Source of the DNA: Ziziphus jujuba
Lineage: Eukaryota; Streptophyta; Magnoliopsida; Rosales; Rhamnaceae
Reading direction: 5' to 3'
DNA: 64,000 bases
NCBI RefSeq assembly: GCF_031755915.1
Contig: NC_083383.1
Location: 27,589,001-27,653,000, forward strand
The translations under genes were made by a program, and so were the position numbers. How positions within the stretch are numbered: position 1 is the first letter of the stretch; each line of letters starts with the position of its first letter. The notes beneath the pieces are model-generated. The model was not told where the DNA came from. It made no database searches and saw nothing but the letters and a program-made list of their open reading frames with translations. Positions 34,079-45,998 of this stretch are shown one piece after another.

Positions 34079-36713
34079 ATAGGACTTGTTCCTAGAACCT
34101 TCCCAAGACTCCTTGGTGGTCTTGCCTAGGGAAGTCTCACACAACAATCCATAGAGAAAATCCAATGGAATCTTATCTCACTATAGACAAACAAACACAT
34201 GCAAATATAAAATAATACTTTAGTATATAAAGATAGAGCTACAACAGCATGCAAGTCTACAACTATAGTCAATATCTACAACCCATCATACAACAAGTTA
34301 TTTTTACACATATATAATAGGATTACTATCATGTTCATAATTTAGGTCAGAGCACTTTAAGAGCATTTATAGAATTATATAATATAACTGATATGAATAA
34401 GTCTAAGCAAATAAAATTGAAGAGGAAAAGATAAATATTGCTGCTGCTATGGAAAACGTGGAACAACAAATGATGTGCAAGGTAGACTACTTGCTAACTG
34501 CCTGTATCTACAGTAATGAATTAAAAACAAATAAAATATAAGATAAAGATATCTGAGTGAATGACATAGTACAAAAGGAAAATATTATTTTATTTCTATA
34601 CACCTTTATCTTAAAATCTTTCGTTTCACTCATTTGAAAAGTTTCCTAATTAAAAATCATTTCATAAAACCAAAACTTGTATTCCAAATCAATATCATAA
34701 AATTGATGCTTAAATAGTATAAGTTAATGACAGTTAAAATATTTTAAATTTGATTAATCATAATTTAAATATTGAGTAAAAAATAATTTAAACATAATTT
34801 TATAAAATAATTATGAAAAGTACAGGAAAACCATAAGTATCAGGAAACAGATAATATCCTTAGAAACATAAACAATATACCATACAATATACCTAGTGCT
34901 GCCAAGTGATGCATGGCATCCCGAAATATCACCGGACAAAAAAGAGAGGAACCTATGCGATGAATCCACTTCACGACCCTTAGCATCCTAAAGACATTGT
35001 GACAATACAAACCTGTGCGATAAACCCACTCATGACCCATAGTATACAAAATGTATCGTAACGATAATAAACTTATATGATGAATCCACCTCATGGCCTT
35101 TAGTGTACTACAGGTATCATGGCGTTATAATATATTATTACAGAGATACTGGTAGTATAAGATATACCAATTTAAAATAACAATACAATATCTATAAATA
35201 ATCTTTGTAAGATCATTAATACTTTTCCAAACAATATTATACTATAAAGCATAATTTAATATTCACATCTAACCATTTATTCAAAGATTCCAAAAACTCC
35301 AAATCATCATTTTATGCCAAAATATAAATACCAACAATAAAATATACATCACCATAAACTATTTTTAGACACTTACAAATATAAAACACTTAAACATGCT
35401 AAAAAATATATAATTTTTGATCTAATTTTTTAAAATTAATTATTTTTCAGAAGGGCTAAAATAATAATTAAATTATCAAAATATTTTAATATCAATATTC
35501 ACGGGTTCATAGTGAACTCATTAGAATTAGAAACTATTAAAAATCTTATTAAAAGTCACATGAAATGATAACACATATATGTGAAAACTAATATTCATAC
35601 ATGCATAAAATAAACGTTTAAATTGAACCAAATATATATGAAACATCCAAACCATATATATTGCACAAGAATGCACCAAATTATTTAAAAATATAACCAT
35701 TCACAAATACTACTAATGCTACTTTTGCTCTTTTGCGGGGTCGCCTTCCGACTTAATACAGATGTCTGTAATACAACAAAATATTCATCAGGCTCTAACA
35801 ACGAGACATTGGTGTGTACCAAATGTCTTAAAATAATTCATACAACTATAAAATAACATAAATTAGACACCGAGCGGTTCAATTATATTGCAAACCTTTA
35901 TGATCCAATACCCAAAATTGAGGCTTTTCACTCGAAGGCCAATTTTATGAAATTGAACCTTACGATTAATCCTATTAATATCTAATTATACTAATTCAAC
36001 TTCTATTTTATCCAATTTGACCAATTTTTATCCAAACATAGTCCAAATTTATCTTGTGTTTAATTAATTAATTTAAAAATGAAAAAATTATCAAATGACA
36101 TCCAAAATTTATAAATTCTATATCAATAGAAAGCCCTAGAGATAAGGAATATATTGATGTCTCACCTTTGTCGAAAAGTGCCATAACTGGTTAAAAATTT
36201 CTTCGGAAAACTCGGCAAAACTTTCCCTATGTAGATCTCTCAATCAGTAAAGAATCCTAGCAAAGTGAGCACAGGATGGATTCAGAGGGTCTAGAAATGG
36301 AGGAAAAGAGGTATAGTTAGACTGATTTGGCCGAAAAATCCATAATTTTTCAATTGTAGGTTTAAATTAAGCATGCTACTAGTTTATGAACTTATAGTAA
36401 TGAGCATCATATGACGGTATCGAAGTTAAAGACATAATTAATGCAAATAAAAAGTCAATCTCAGTCTCACTTGATAAGTCTGGGCCTCACCTTGATTAGA
36501 TCATAACTTTTTGATCTCAACTTTGATTTTGGTGTGCTGCTAGTTTACAAACTTGTTATAATGCATACTTTGCAATGGCGTCTTCGTTAAAACCAAACTC
36601 TTGCAATGCCAAAAAGTCAACTATAGAATCCACTCGATCAACTCCAAACAACTTTGGTCAAACTTGGTAAAAAAATTCAAATTTGGAGAATTTTCTTGGG
36701 TCATAGTGTTATA
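34077..36713 (+). mobile_element. Long LTR copy L2
   Basis: Starts TGATAGGACTTGTTCCTAG, ends GTGTTATA. Shares with the other copies CTAACTGCCTGTATCTACAG (34492), CCTTAGCATCCTAAAGAC (34979), TTTTGCGGGGTCGCCTTCCG (35733), a CAATTATATTGCAAACC block (35880) and the ATTGATGTCTCACCTTTG block (36152). No reading frames. It lies directly beside copia A. No matching target duplication seen. Confidence 0.75.
34951..35130. repeat. 60-bp minisatellite, three diverged copies, inside LTR L2
   Basis: ACCTATGCGATGAATCCAC at 34951, ACCTGTGCGATAAACCCAC at 35011 and ACTTATATGATGAATCCACC at 35071: exact 60-bp spacing. L1 has a single equivalent unit near 28795. Confidence 0.85.
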
Positions 36714-37679
36714 TAAAAGGTTATAAGCGAAATTTTTATATATACATCCCAATACCAAATGCCCAACTCATCTTTTATTGGCATATTAGAGCATTTCTAA
36801 CAAGGTTTTTAAAAGCCTTCTCTTCTTTATTTTAAAAAAGCCATATTTCATTTTCATAACCTCATTGAACTCTCCAAATTAAAAAAATTAAAATAAATAT
36901 TGGAGCTTGGCTATCCAAATGTAGAGTGCCAAACTCACTCTCTATATAAAACTTTTAATAAATGCATTTATTGCTATGCTATTTTCAATTCCCAATTTAA
37001 TTAATCTACTAATTATAATTTCATATTTCAATTTCTCAATATTTGTTTGTTGCAGGGGAAGCAAAAAAATAAATAAATAAATAAATAAATAAAAGAGAAG
37101 GAAAATATGAGTCATAACTGTTTATGGAGAGTTTCAAACTAAAAACAAATTATGGACATAGTAGTGATCGTAATATGTACATGTGGTGAGGGGCTACAGT
37201 ATGATTGGTAGTATGTGAACTTTGCATGCTGTTGATGTTTTATCTATATATATGGAAGTGTTATTTTCTTTGCATGTGCTTGGTTTGTCTATATTATAAG
37301 TGAGGTTCCATTAGACTTTTCATAAGTAATGTTCGGGCGAACCACTTAGGGTTCCTAGAAGGATTTCTAAGATGGATATAAAATTGAACTATAATGGCAT
37401 CATATATCAATCTAAAGTGCATGAAATGGATAACATGACATTATGTTCATCTCAGCATTCATTGCGTGTGGTCATTGAATATTGAATGAAAAATTTTAGC
37501 CAAACAATAAGATGATAGATCTTCTAAGTGGTGAGGAATTAGGTTGATAAAGATGTCGTATTGAATTAAGAGGGTCTAAAATATATGGGTAAGGGTAGTC
37601 ACACGAACCAAAATTGGCCGAATTTATAGTGAACTAACCAGAATGCCAATACGAGCTTCAAACTGCCTATCACAGTGTG
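36714..37679. other. Spacer with an antisense LTR-start fragment
   Basis: No gene. From about 37140 to 37350 the sequence matches the flanks of LTR L6 (60070-60244 and 62599-62690) and, reversed, the first 200 bp of the LTR family, so it is an antisense LTR fragment. The part near 36785 (AGAGCATTTCTAACAAGG) resembles the end of small plant DNA elements, but no partner end was found. Confidence 0.55.
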
Positions 37680-39660
37680 TTTTATTAGGACCCTTCTAAA
37701 GTTACCTACCACAACTCTAGGATAGCCCAACTAGGGAAAACTCCATCCAAATTTTTACAGAAAATCAAACAATATTCCCCATGTAAATTTAACTTTCTTG
37801 AACAATATATATCGGCCTTACTATAAATTTTCACAAATTTTCAAGACTTCGATAATAATAGCATAAAGGTAAAAATATAAATATAAATGAACAATAGATC
37901 ATAAGTACCTTTCATGTGTCAGGACCCTTTCCTGAAGTTTCCTACCAGAACCCCAAGATGGCTCTGATTCTTCCCCAAGTTTTAACTTAGCAGAAGACAT
38001 ATACTTTCATAGATTCATAACCACCCATACTTTCTACTTACAAAAATTCCACAGATTTATAACACTCCATAAATGTATCAGAATATAAATATATATAAAA
38101 AATAGTAATAATAATACAGACCATCCTCGAGTTCAAAATATATCTAGTAATGGGGAGTACAACCATAACAATATTCGTAATAATAATAATAATAAAAATA
38201 AATGAAGATAACCTAGGTTCCTGACCCTAAATCATACAACTTACATCTCAAAGTCTAAGTAATATAAAAATATTAATTTATGCTATTAAGAAACAATAAG
38301 TTGTAAAATATGTTTAGTAAAATAATTAAAATAGACATATAGAAATAATACTTTAAATTGAATTCTTGAGATCACAACAATAATTTTGATAACATCACAA
38401 CCATCTAGAAATGACATAAATGTATATATATATATATATATATATCTATACAGTCCACCGAAGGTTTTGAATAACATACTTGCAAGCTGATACACCTGTC
38501 GGAAGGCTGAAATACTTGCCAAAGGCTAACCTGGATTTCTATTATTGGTATTGTACGAACTTCCTCACTACTCAACTAGGTTACACACGTATTAATGTAC
38601 CATATGATGTATTAGTATATAGTCCCAAAATATCAAATGCTTATGGTATACTAATACTAGTAGTATGGTCAAGAATGGTTGCCCATGATAATCATCCAAC
38701 CCAACAATTTCATAAGCAGCAGAAATACGATAATAGGCCACTCATAGGCATAGTTCATATCCAATCATCTGTTGATCATTGCCATTTTACTGTATGATGC
38801 ACCTAATTACAAAATATATCGAAAAGATACCTAATGCACCATACTATATACCATTGTTATCAAGTGTTATTAGGTTTTCCTTACACCATTTGATTGAAGG
38901 AGGGAGGAGAAAAGAAACCTATACATGATCCCCTTTAGAATCCCAAAGGTATCAGTGCTAAATAACTTGAGATCCTACAATTAAAGGGAGGACAGCTAAC
39001 ACTCTCATTGTAATGTACCTTCCTATCTTCACTCATCTTAGGTCCTATAAAGTGGCTAATATAATTTGTCATCCTTTAGCTATAGAGAGGGTGGCTAATG
39101 CTATAACTATAAAATACCTCATACCCTCACTTATCACAACGCATCAAGGATGATTATATATAACTTGCATGCTAATATTAATCAAATGTATATCAAGAAC
39201 ACCAGTCTATATGGTGCATCTATAAACCAACTAGTCACCTATAAATATAGAAAAACGACAGAATCAATTTTCCATTATTACATTTTAAAATTGTAATAAA
39301 TGCTTTAAGTAAATAAATAAATGAACAAATAAATATATAAAAAATAAACAAATAAAAATAATAAAAATTAAACATAATGAGTAATTTACAAATTCTATAA
39401 AATCAAATGTAATTCTATCCATTTAAGTATTACCAAAAAATTAATAATCCAAAAAAAAAAATTTTGAAACCTGAATATAATTTTTAAGAAAATAGACCAT
39501 GTTAAAATCATCTTAATATTAAATCCTTTTCTAACTCTCAATCCTTTTAAATTAAAGTAAATAAATAAATGATTGCATAAATAAATAAACATTAAACAAT
39601 AATCTTACAAAATCATACACATGTATTTATTTATAGAAGCCCACACACACACACACAGAG

Positions 39661-39691
<31 letters not shown>

Positions 39692-42076
39692 CATATACTC
39701 ACACACATATATAAATATTGAAAAATTCTATGATGAAGACAGTCCGCATGCAGATCATGAGTATTGACGACGATTTTTGAAAAAATAATCATCAATACTA
39801 TCTCTTTGTGATAGTATTGATGATGATTTTTTCAGAAATTGTAATCCTTATAGTCCGCATGCGGACTGTGCGTACCGTAGACAGGATCTATATATAAATA
39901 AATAATAAACAAATAATCTTACAAAATCATCACATGTATTTATTTATATACACACGCACACACATATATATACATATATACACATATAGATATATATAAA
40001 TTAATAAATAATAAAAAAATAATCTTACAAAATCACAAATTAATAAATAATAAACAAATATATATATAGGAACATGTTCTAATAATATGATTATTTTACC
40101 AAAATTAAAATTTATGGTAAATGTTTTCAAAACTCTAACATAATTTAGAAAATAACATACCACTTATATTTGTATGACTTACACATATAAACGCATACAC
40201 ATATTTATACCAAAATTAAGGCACTAAAGCATTTAAAAAGAAACCATATAAATAATACCCCCTTTTGTTCTACAATCATCCCGAATAAATAATTTAACAT
40301 TTAATTATGCCTAAATTACTTTAAGAAGAAAATGAAAACCTCTCCAATCCAATCTCATAAAATATTCACTGTTATACAGAATAATTATACTTATAAAAAT
40401 ATATGATAATACATTTACACATTCTATGAATATGAACACCAATGCCATCAATGCACTTTAATAAACTGGATAGGGCAAACCATAACATATTAAAATGCTC
40501 CTCTAACAGTATAAATCACTTAAATCTATAGATCCATATATAAGCAAATACTTGGATAAACTTGAATAAGCATAAACCAATAATTTAAAGTTCATAAAAC
40601 CAAAGATCAGCATTTAAAACAAATCAAGGAATGCAATTATTTTAATTAAACACAAGCATCGAAACCTTTTGAAATTTTATAAAATACCCAATTAATAATA
40701 ATTTGTTAAATAACATATCAAATCCAAATTTAATATAATATATATATATATATTACCCCAAAATATAATTTATAAAATATATTGCTCACAGTACTAACAT
40801 TTGCTCATCCTTGCTCTATTGCAGGGTTCGCCTCAAGTTTTGCTAGATGCTTAACATATACTATCAATAGTATTTAGATACCAAGTACATTATCCAATAA
40901 TATTAGAATGCTCTAAATATTTAAAATTTACTATTACTACTTTGGATTGCCAAAGTTAGACGCCAAGGGAGTCCAAATGGCCTGTTGTTCAAAAATTTGG
41001 GATTTTCCTGTTGATACCCAATTTTATATAGTTAAATATTTCATTAACCTTTAGTAATAGGATGCTAAATGCAATAAGAATTAATTCCCAAGAAAAAAAA
41101 ATTCCAAAATAGATTAATTTTACAGTAATTATAGAAATTAGCTAAAAAATGGTAAAGTTTAAAGTACTCAACCATAATTGGTAATTATATACCAAATGAA
41201 AGCTTGTACGACAAGGATTAATGATACTTAGCTCAAATTAGCTTATCTCGTTGGCGGTGGCTAGAAAATAGATGGGAAAATTTATCCAAAATTCAATTCA
41301 ACATAACTCTTAAACGGCAAGGAATTAGGAAGAATGGAGGCTATCTTCAGACTTAAAAGGTTGAAATTTGGGTGTAGACACCAGCCTTGTGGCCAAAGAC
41401 CATCGAAAATCAAGCGAACTAGACAAAACAAACTGACGGTCTCTAAACGCCAATCCTAGCAAATCTGCGAGCCAACTGACCAGAAAATTTGCGACCAAGG
41501 CTGCCTTAAGGTGGGCTTACATGGTGCTCTTCTCATGTTGTAGTTAGGTGGCTAGAACATGGCCAATTTTGGCCAAATTCAAAAGAGAAGGAAAGAGAGA
41601 GAGAAAGAGAGGAAGCCTTCGTGGGAGAGGAGAGAGAAAAAGAAAAAAAGATGTAGGCCGCATGTCACCTATGGATTGGTGACATGTGGCAACCATCAAG
41701 GATATATTCAAACATCCCTTTACACACTTTTCGATAAAATCTACCCAATAAAGTCAATCTCAAAAAAATAAATGCAACTTTACATATCCATAACTTTTCA
41801 ACAGTAAATCCAAATTAGAGATGCTGCTAGTACATGGACTCATATCGATAAGCAATATATGATGATACAAAAGTCAAAGTCATAATTGATATAGATAAAA
41901 AGTCAACCTTGGCCTCATGGTGATGCATACTTCGTGATGATGCCCTAGTCAAAACAAAATTCTAGCCTTGCTAAAAATTCAATTGTGAGACCTACGAGGT
42001 TAATCCTAATCAACTCTTGTCAAACTTGATAAAAAAAATTCAAATTTGGAGCGTTTTCTTAGATCAGGGTATTGCA
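37680..42076 (+). mobile_element. Long LTR copy L3, composite
   Basis: Two LTR-like starts: TTAGGACCCTTCTAAAG (37683) and TGTCAGGACCCTTTCCTG (37917). Later landmarks: GAACACCAGTCTATATGGTGCATC (39199; shared with L4 at 47369), the TATTGCAGGGTTCGCCTCAAG block (40819) and the end GGGTATTGCA. The length (4.2-4.4 kb) reflects inserts such as the MITE at 39725. It is probably one LTR plus a fragment of another. Confidence 0.65.
39725..39880. mobile_element. Palindromic MITE, copy 2, inside LTR L3
   Basis: Left arm ATTCTATGATGAAGACAGTC, then CGCATGCAGATC and ATTGACGACGATTTTT; the right arm is the inverse, with ATTGATGATGATTTTTT, TAGTCCGCATGCGGACTGTG and CGTACCGTAG. The ends resemble the MITE at 25471 (TTCTACGATGCGGAC), so both belong to one terminal-repeat family with different interiors. 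TA/CA microsatellites lie on both sides. Confidence 0.75.
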
Positions 42077-42569
42077 TGTTCAGCTATAGTTTGGTTAGAA
42101 TTGTTGATGGTTTGTTGGTTTCCATGTTGGCAATGTAAGGGCATGGCTTAAGTAACAAAATTCCAATGGGAACAAGATCGAGTTTTTTCGAGATCCAGTT
42201 AGGGTGGTATTGGGTTGTGGGTTAGTCCTGCAGGGGGTGGTGCTTATGGGTTTCTTGGGAATTTTTGTGTATTTTGTTTTGTTTTTTTTGTTTGTTTGTT
42301 TGATTGTTTTTTTTTTTTTTTTTGTGATGATTTTTTGTTAGATCTTTACATTCAAACACCTACCTAGGTATTTATACTCATCAAGGTAACTTTTAGAACA
42401 AACTGGTATTGATTTTGACATTGGTTAAATATTTTAGTTTAAAATTTCATAAATCGAAAACTTTTAGACCTTGATTCAGAATTATGTATGTTGTTAGTTT
42501 GTGAACTCATGTTGATAAGATCTAGGAAATAGTTGGTCAAACCTAATCAATAGAGAGTGACAGATCCAA

Positions 42570-42671
42570 CAAGAAACCCCATACTGAGGGAGATGGCTAA
42601 ATGAGGCATAATATCAGCTGAGAATGACAGGTCCACCAATGAAGGTAGCTAGTGGAGGTAGGGTGTTACGT
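42570..42671 (+). mobile_element. Fragment of a Cassandra LTR (3' end)
   Basis: AACCCCATACTGAGGGAGATG, GAATGACAGGTCCACC and AGTGGAGGTAGGGTGTTACG match the last 100 bp of the Cassandra units at 30-31 kb. The 5S-like part is absent. Confidence 0.7.
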
Positions 42672-43380
42672 TTTGATGCAAATTCTAATTTGCAGTATTC
42701 TTTAGCATTTATTATTTAGATTGAATTTTTTAGATGTTTGCTTGTCCTCTCCTATCTTTCATATCTAGTTTTAGGCATTATTGTTTATCTTGGTTTTGGA
42801 TTTTTGGAAATTTTGCAAGTAATTGTTCTATGGTTTTTTATGTAACAGAGCTAATTTCATGATGTTTGTTTTTAGTAAATCATTCACCTTGATCGAAATA
42901 GACTAAAGCTAATTTCGTGATTTTTTTTTATTTTTTTTGGCTTTGTTTCAACGGTGGTGGTGGTGGTCTGGCTATAGTTTTTTATATTATAATATTTTGT
43001 GGTTAATGTATTTGTTGTTTCTTTTATGCCATTAAGTGTCATGCTAGAGGAACTCATTAAGAAGGTACTTTAATATTTTTTCTAAGATATGCTTCTCTTC
43101 TTTAATTTTTTAAGTATATTTTCCTTGTTAATTTCAATACCCATCAACAACTAGAAAAAGAAAATAAAATAAAAAGCTATCTCTTTCTAGGCCTGCCGAC
43201 AAGAACCATGAAGATTGAAGAATTAGGATCGTTTTGTTATCTTTAATAAGAATATATAAAACGAAGAAGTAGATTAGATTATGAGTTGCTTTAACTGACA
43301 TGTTACTTCTAGTTTGTGGGCAGTCATTGTCAAATGATTGGAAAAACCAGAAGATCATTTCGAAGGTGATTTTGAATATT
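42672..43380. other. Spacer without recognisable gene
   Basis: T-rich plus-strand sequence with no supported frame; a short (GGT)n tract lies near 42952-42967. Confidence 0.5.
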
Positions 43381-44174
43381 CACTACAACATATATTAATT
43401 TTTATAGCATGTTTAAAATGCTATAAAAGATATATGGTTGCATTTTTAGAAATGTCATGACAGCTCATGTTATAAAAAGTCCTATTTTTTATAGTATTTT
43501 TTAAATGTTATGCTAAATGCTATAAATAACCATTTAATAGCATTTGTCTTATATTATTATATGTTTCAAAATAGTTACAAATGTCATATCATAGCATTTA
43601 AGCTATCTTAAATACATTTCATAGAATTTGAAAATGCTATTTTAAGTAGATTTTATAGCATTCGATAATGTTATATCATAATAACAAAAAAGTAAATTTA
43701 TGACACTTTAAAATGTTACTAAAGTTTTACTATAATGATATTTAATTAATTAGTGACAATTATTGTAGATATCATGAAAAGTGTAACTAAAAATTTTAGT
43801 GAGAATTCAAAATATCACTAAAAAGATAAATAATGACATTTATAAATATCATTAAAAAATCATTAGATTAATACAATTAATCGATTAGTGACATTTGAAA
43901 ATGTCTAAAAAAATTATTAATGACATTATAAAATCCTATTGAATTTTAAATATTAATTTTATTATAAAAATTTAAAAATGCCAAAAAATAAGATTTAGGG
44001 CCATTTTCAAAATGTTACTAAAAAGTATAATAATAATTATTATAATTTAAATCAATTTAATGTTTTTTTAATAAAAATAATGTCATCTAAAAATTTTATT
44101 AAAAATGCTATTGTTTTATATTAGTAATTGCATGCTATATCTGTATGCTATAAAATTCAGTTTTTGTTGTAGTA
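43381..44174. mobile_element. CACTA-like non-autonomous DNA transposon
   Basis: The left end reads CACTACAACA and is followed by TTTTTATAGCATG; the right end, reversed, reads TACTACAACAAAAACTGAATTTTATAGCATAC. The interior is filled with short direct and inverted copies of TTATAGCATTT / AAATGCTATA, as expected of the subterminal repeats bound by CACTA transposases. About 0.8 kb, no coding capacity. One terminal base has changed (G to A) on the right and the 3-bp target duplication is not evident. Confidence 0.7.
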
Positions 44175-44279
44175 TATTATTATGTTATTGCTTGTATCAT
44201 AATAATTTTCTCGGACACTTACATCTATAAAGGAAGATTTAAGTCGTTCTTCCGACAAATTTGTTGGACTATGTGTCAG

Positions 44280-44435
44280 GTGTATCAATTGGCAGCCATG
44301 GCTCGACAACTAGCCTTTTTACAATTAATACCTGTTATGAATGTCAGCTATGGCTATGTAACTATTAGATTCTTCGTGTTGTAAAGACATGCTTGATATG
44401 TTTTTTAAGTTGCCAGTCATAAACTACTTGCTGAA

Positions 44436-44475
<40 letters not shown>

Positions 44476-44627
44476 CCATTGCATGTGGTTCAATCCTTGA
44501 TAGTTTCTTTGCTGTTCTTTTTGTTTTATTTATTTATTACCTTTTACTTGCCCTGTAATTTAATGAAACTTTTAGTTCCAGCTGCTACAGCAGGAGCATT
44601 GGGTTATAGATACATGTGGTGGAAGGT
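44280..44627 (+). pseudogene. Relic of a DUF1664-family gene
   Basis: The plus-strand stretch 44569-44627 encodes LLVPAATAGALGYRYMWWK, ending at a GT donor (GTATTT). This is the conserved exon of plant DUF1664 proteins (family form: VPAAT-GALGYGYMWWKG), which are membrane and coiled-coil proteins of unknown function. About 250 bp before, LAAMARQLA (44290-44316) resembles the family's LAAQVRQLA. The acceptor expected just before the exon is not AG, no following exon (FSDLMYVTK...) was found, and a TA tract lies in between. I take it as a gene fragment. What 44870-45060 was is unclear. Confidence 0.6.
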
Positions 44628-44649
44628 ATTTACATTATCATTTGGTTCT

Positions 44650-44650
44650 T

Positions 44651-44706
<56 letters not shown>
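44650..44706. repeat. (ATC)n microsatellite
   Basis: About eighteen ATC units just after the DUF1664 relic exon; in one frame it reads as a false polyhistidine run. Confidence 0.95.
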
Positions 44707-44902
44707 TCATTATTATCTATCACTGCTCATGTTAAGAATGTGTAAATCATGTTGTCAAGTTTCGGCTGCCATGCATTTCTTTTCTTCTATTTCTTTCCTA
44801 TTTTGAAATAATTTAGAAAGTGTTTCCTTAATATTGATGACATTCTATAAACTGATAGTGTCACAGTCATGATTAATGGGTTTGGAATTGGTAGCTGGGG
44901 AG

Positions 44903-45052
44903 TTGGGGGAAATGAAGCAGCGGCTGCAATCCTTGGTAGGTGAAGTATGCTAACTTTTGGATAGCAATTAAAATACATTGGGGGAAATGAAGCAGCGGCT
45001 GCAATCCTTGGTAGGTGAAGTATGCTAACTTTTGGATAGCAATTAAAATACA
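44903..45052. repeat. Perfect 75-bp tandem duplication
   Basis: TTGGGGGAAATGAAGCAGCG begins at 44903 and again at 44978; both copies run to AATTAAAATACA and look identical. Each contains an open GELGEMKQRLQSL-like frame followed by GTAGGT, which could be an exon end. Confidence 0.9.
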
Positions 45053-45993
45053 TTGGTAGAACTTACCTCGAGATTTGGTGACTTTTTCTTTGTTCTTTTA
45101 TTTACACCGGTTATGTGATTATTTTCTTCTGTTTTGTTGTTTTGTCTTATTTGCTCTTTGAATATATGCCTAATCTTCCTTTTCCTCTACTAAGTATTGT
45201 CAATCTAGCTATTGGGTCCATCTAGCTGATTTAAAAACATCTCCTTTTGGGCTGCTATGACATGTTTGGTAGATAAGTGTATAAAGCTCCTAAATAAATT
45301 TTGTTAGCTTTTCAGTATATATTGGTGAGAAACACCATATAGGATGCTTTTGTTTAGCATTGTCATGCAAAGTGTCTATATTACTAGCCTAAGAAATAGA
45401 AAAAAAAATTGTTGATTTTATTTAAGAATAATTAAGAGACATAATATCTTAGTTTGCAATTCTTTAACTTATTTAATTTTTTATTTTTTATTTTTTTAAT
45501 TCTTGACTGCTGATTATGTTTTATTTTTTGCATACTGATTACAATTCTTACTAGATATTCCCGAGTGCTAGTTTAGACTTTTTGCATCACAGACATTTTT
45601 GTTTTTACATTTAGGGTACTTTAAATGCTTTATTTATTTATTTACTCATTATGTTTTTTTCACTTTTATGTAGAACCGTTCAACTCTGAATTATTTCGAT
45701 CGTTTGGAGATAAAGATATAGTCATGGTTTTGAAGGTTTTATGCTCTCTTTGAAGAGCATCTCCTGCAAACTTGGATATAGGTTAGACTTTTTATTTTAG
45801 AGGGTCAATCATAAAAATGCATATTCCAAGTACCAGCAAATTTGAACCATGCTAATTAAGCTACCATCAAACTCAAAAAGGTTTAAGTTCTTGAGGTGGT
45901 GCCTCAAATAAATTGGCCAGTTTTGAAATTGCATTAAACCATTATAAGTACTATTCTTACATATTTTTTTCTTGTACTTTTCAAGCTGTTGTT
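45053..45993. other. Spacer, nothing recognised
   Basis: T-rich sequence on the plus strand resembling intron DNA. No frame or known repeat that I can support. Confidence 0.5.
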
Positions 45994-45998
45994 GTTTC

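Noticed and set aside
36785..37060. MITE starting with AGAGCATTTCTAACAAGG
   Set aside because: The end resembles known small elements, but I could not find the opposite inverted end, so it is not listed as an element.
44653..44706. Polyhistidine protein segment
   Set aside because: Translation of an ATC microsatellite inside a long hydrophobic chance frame.
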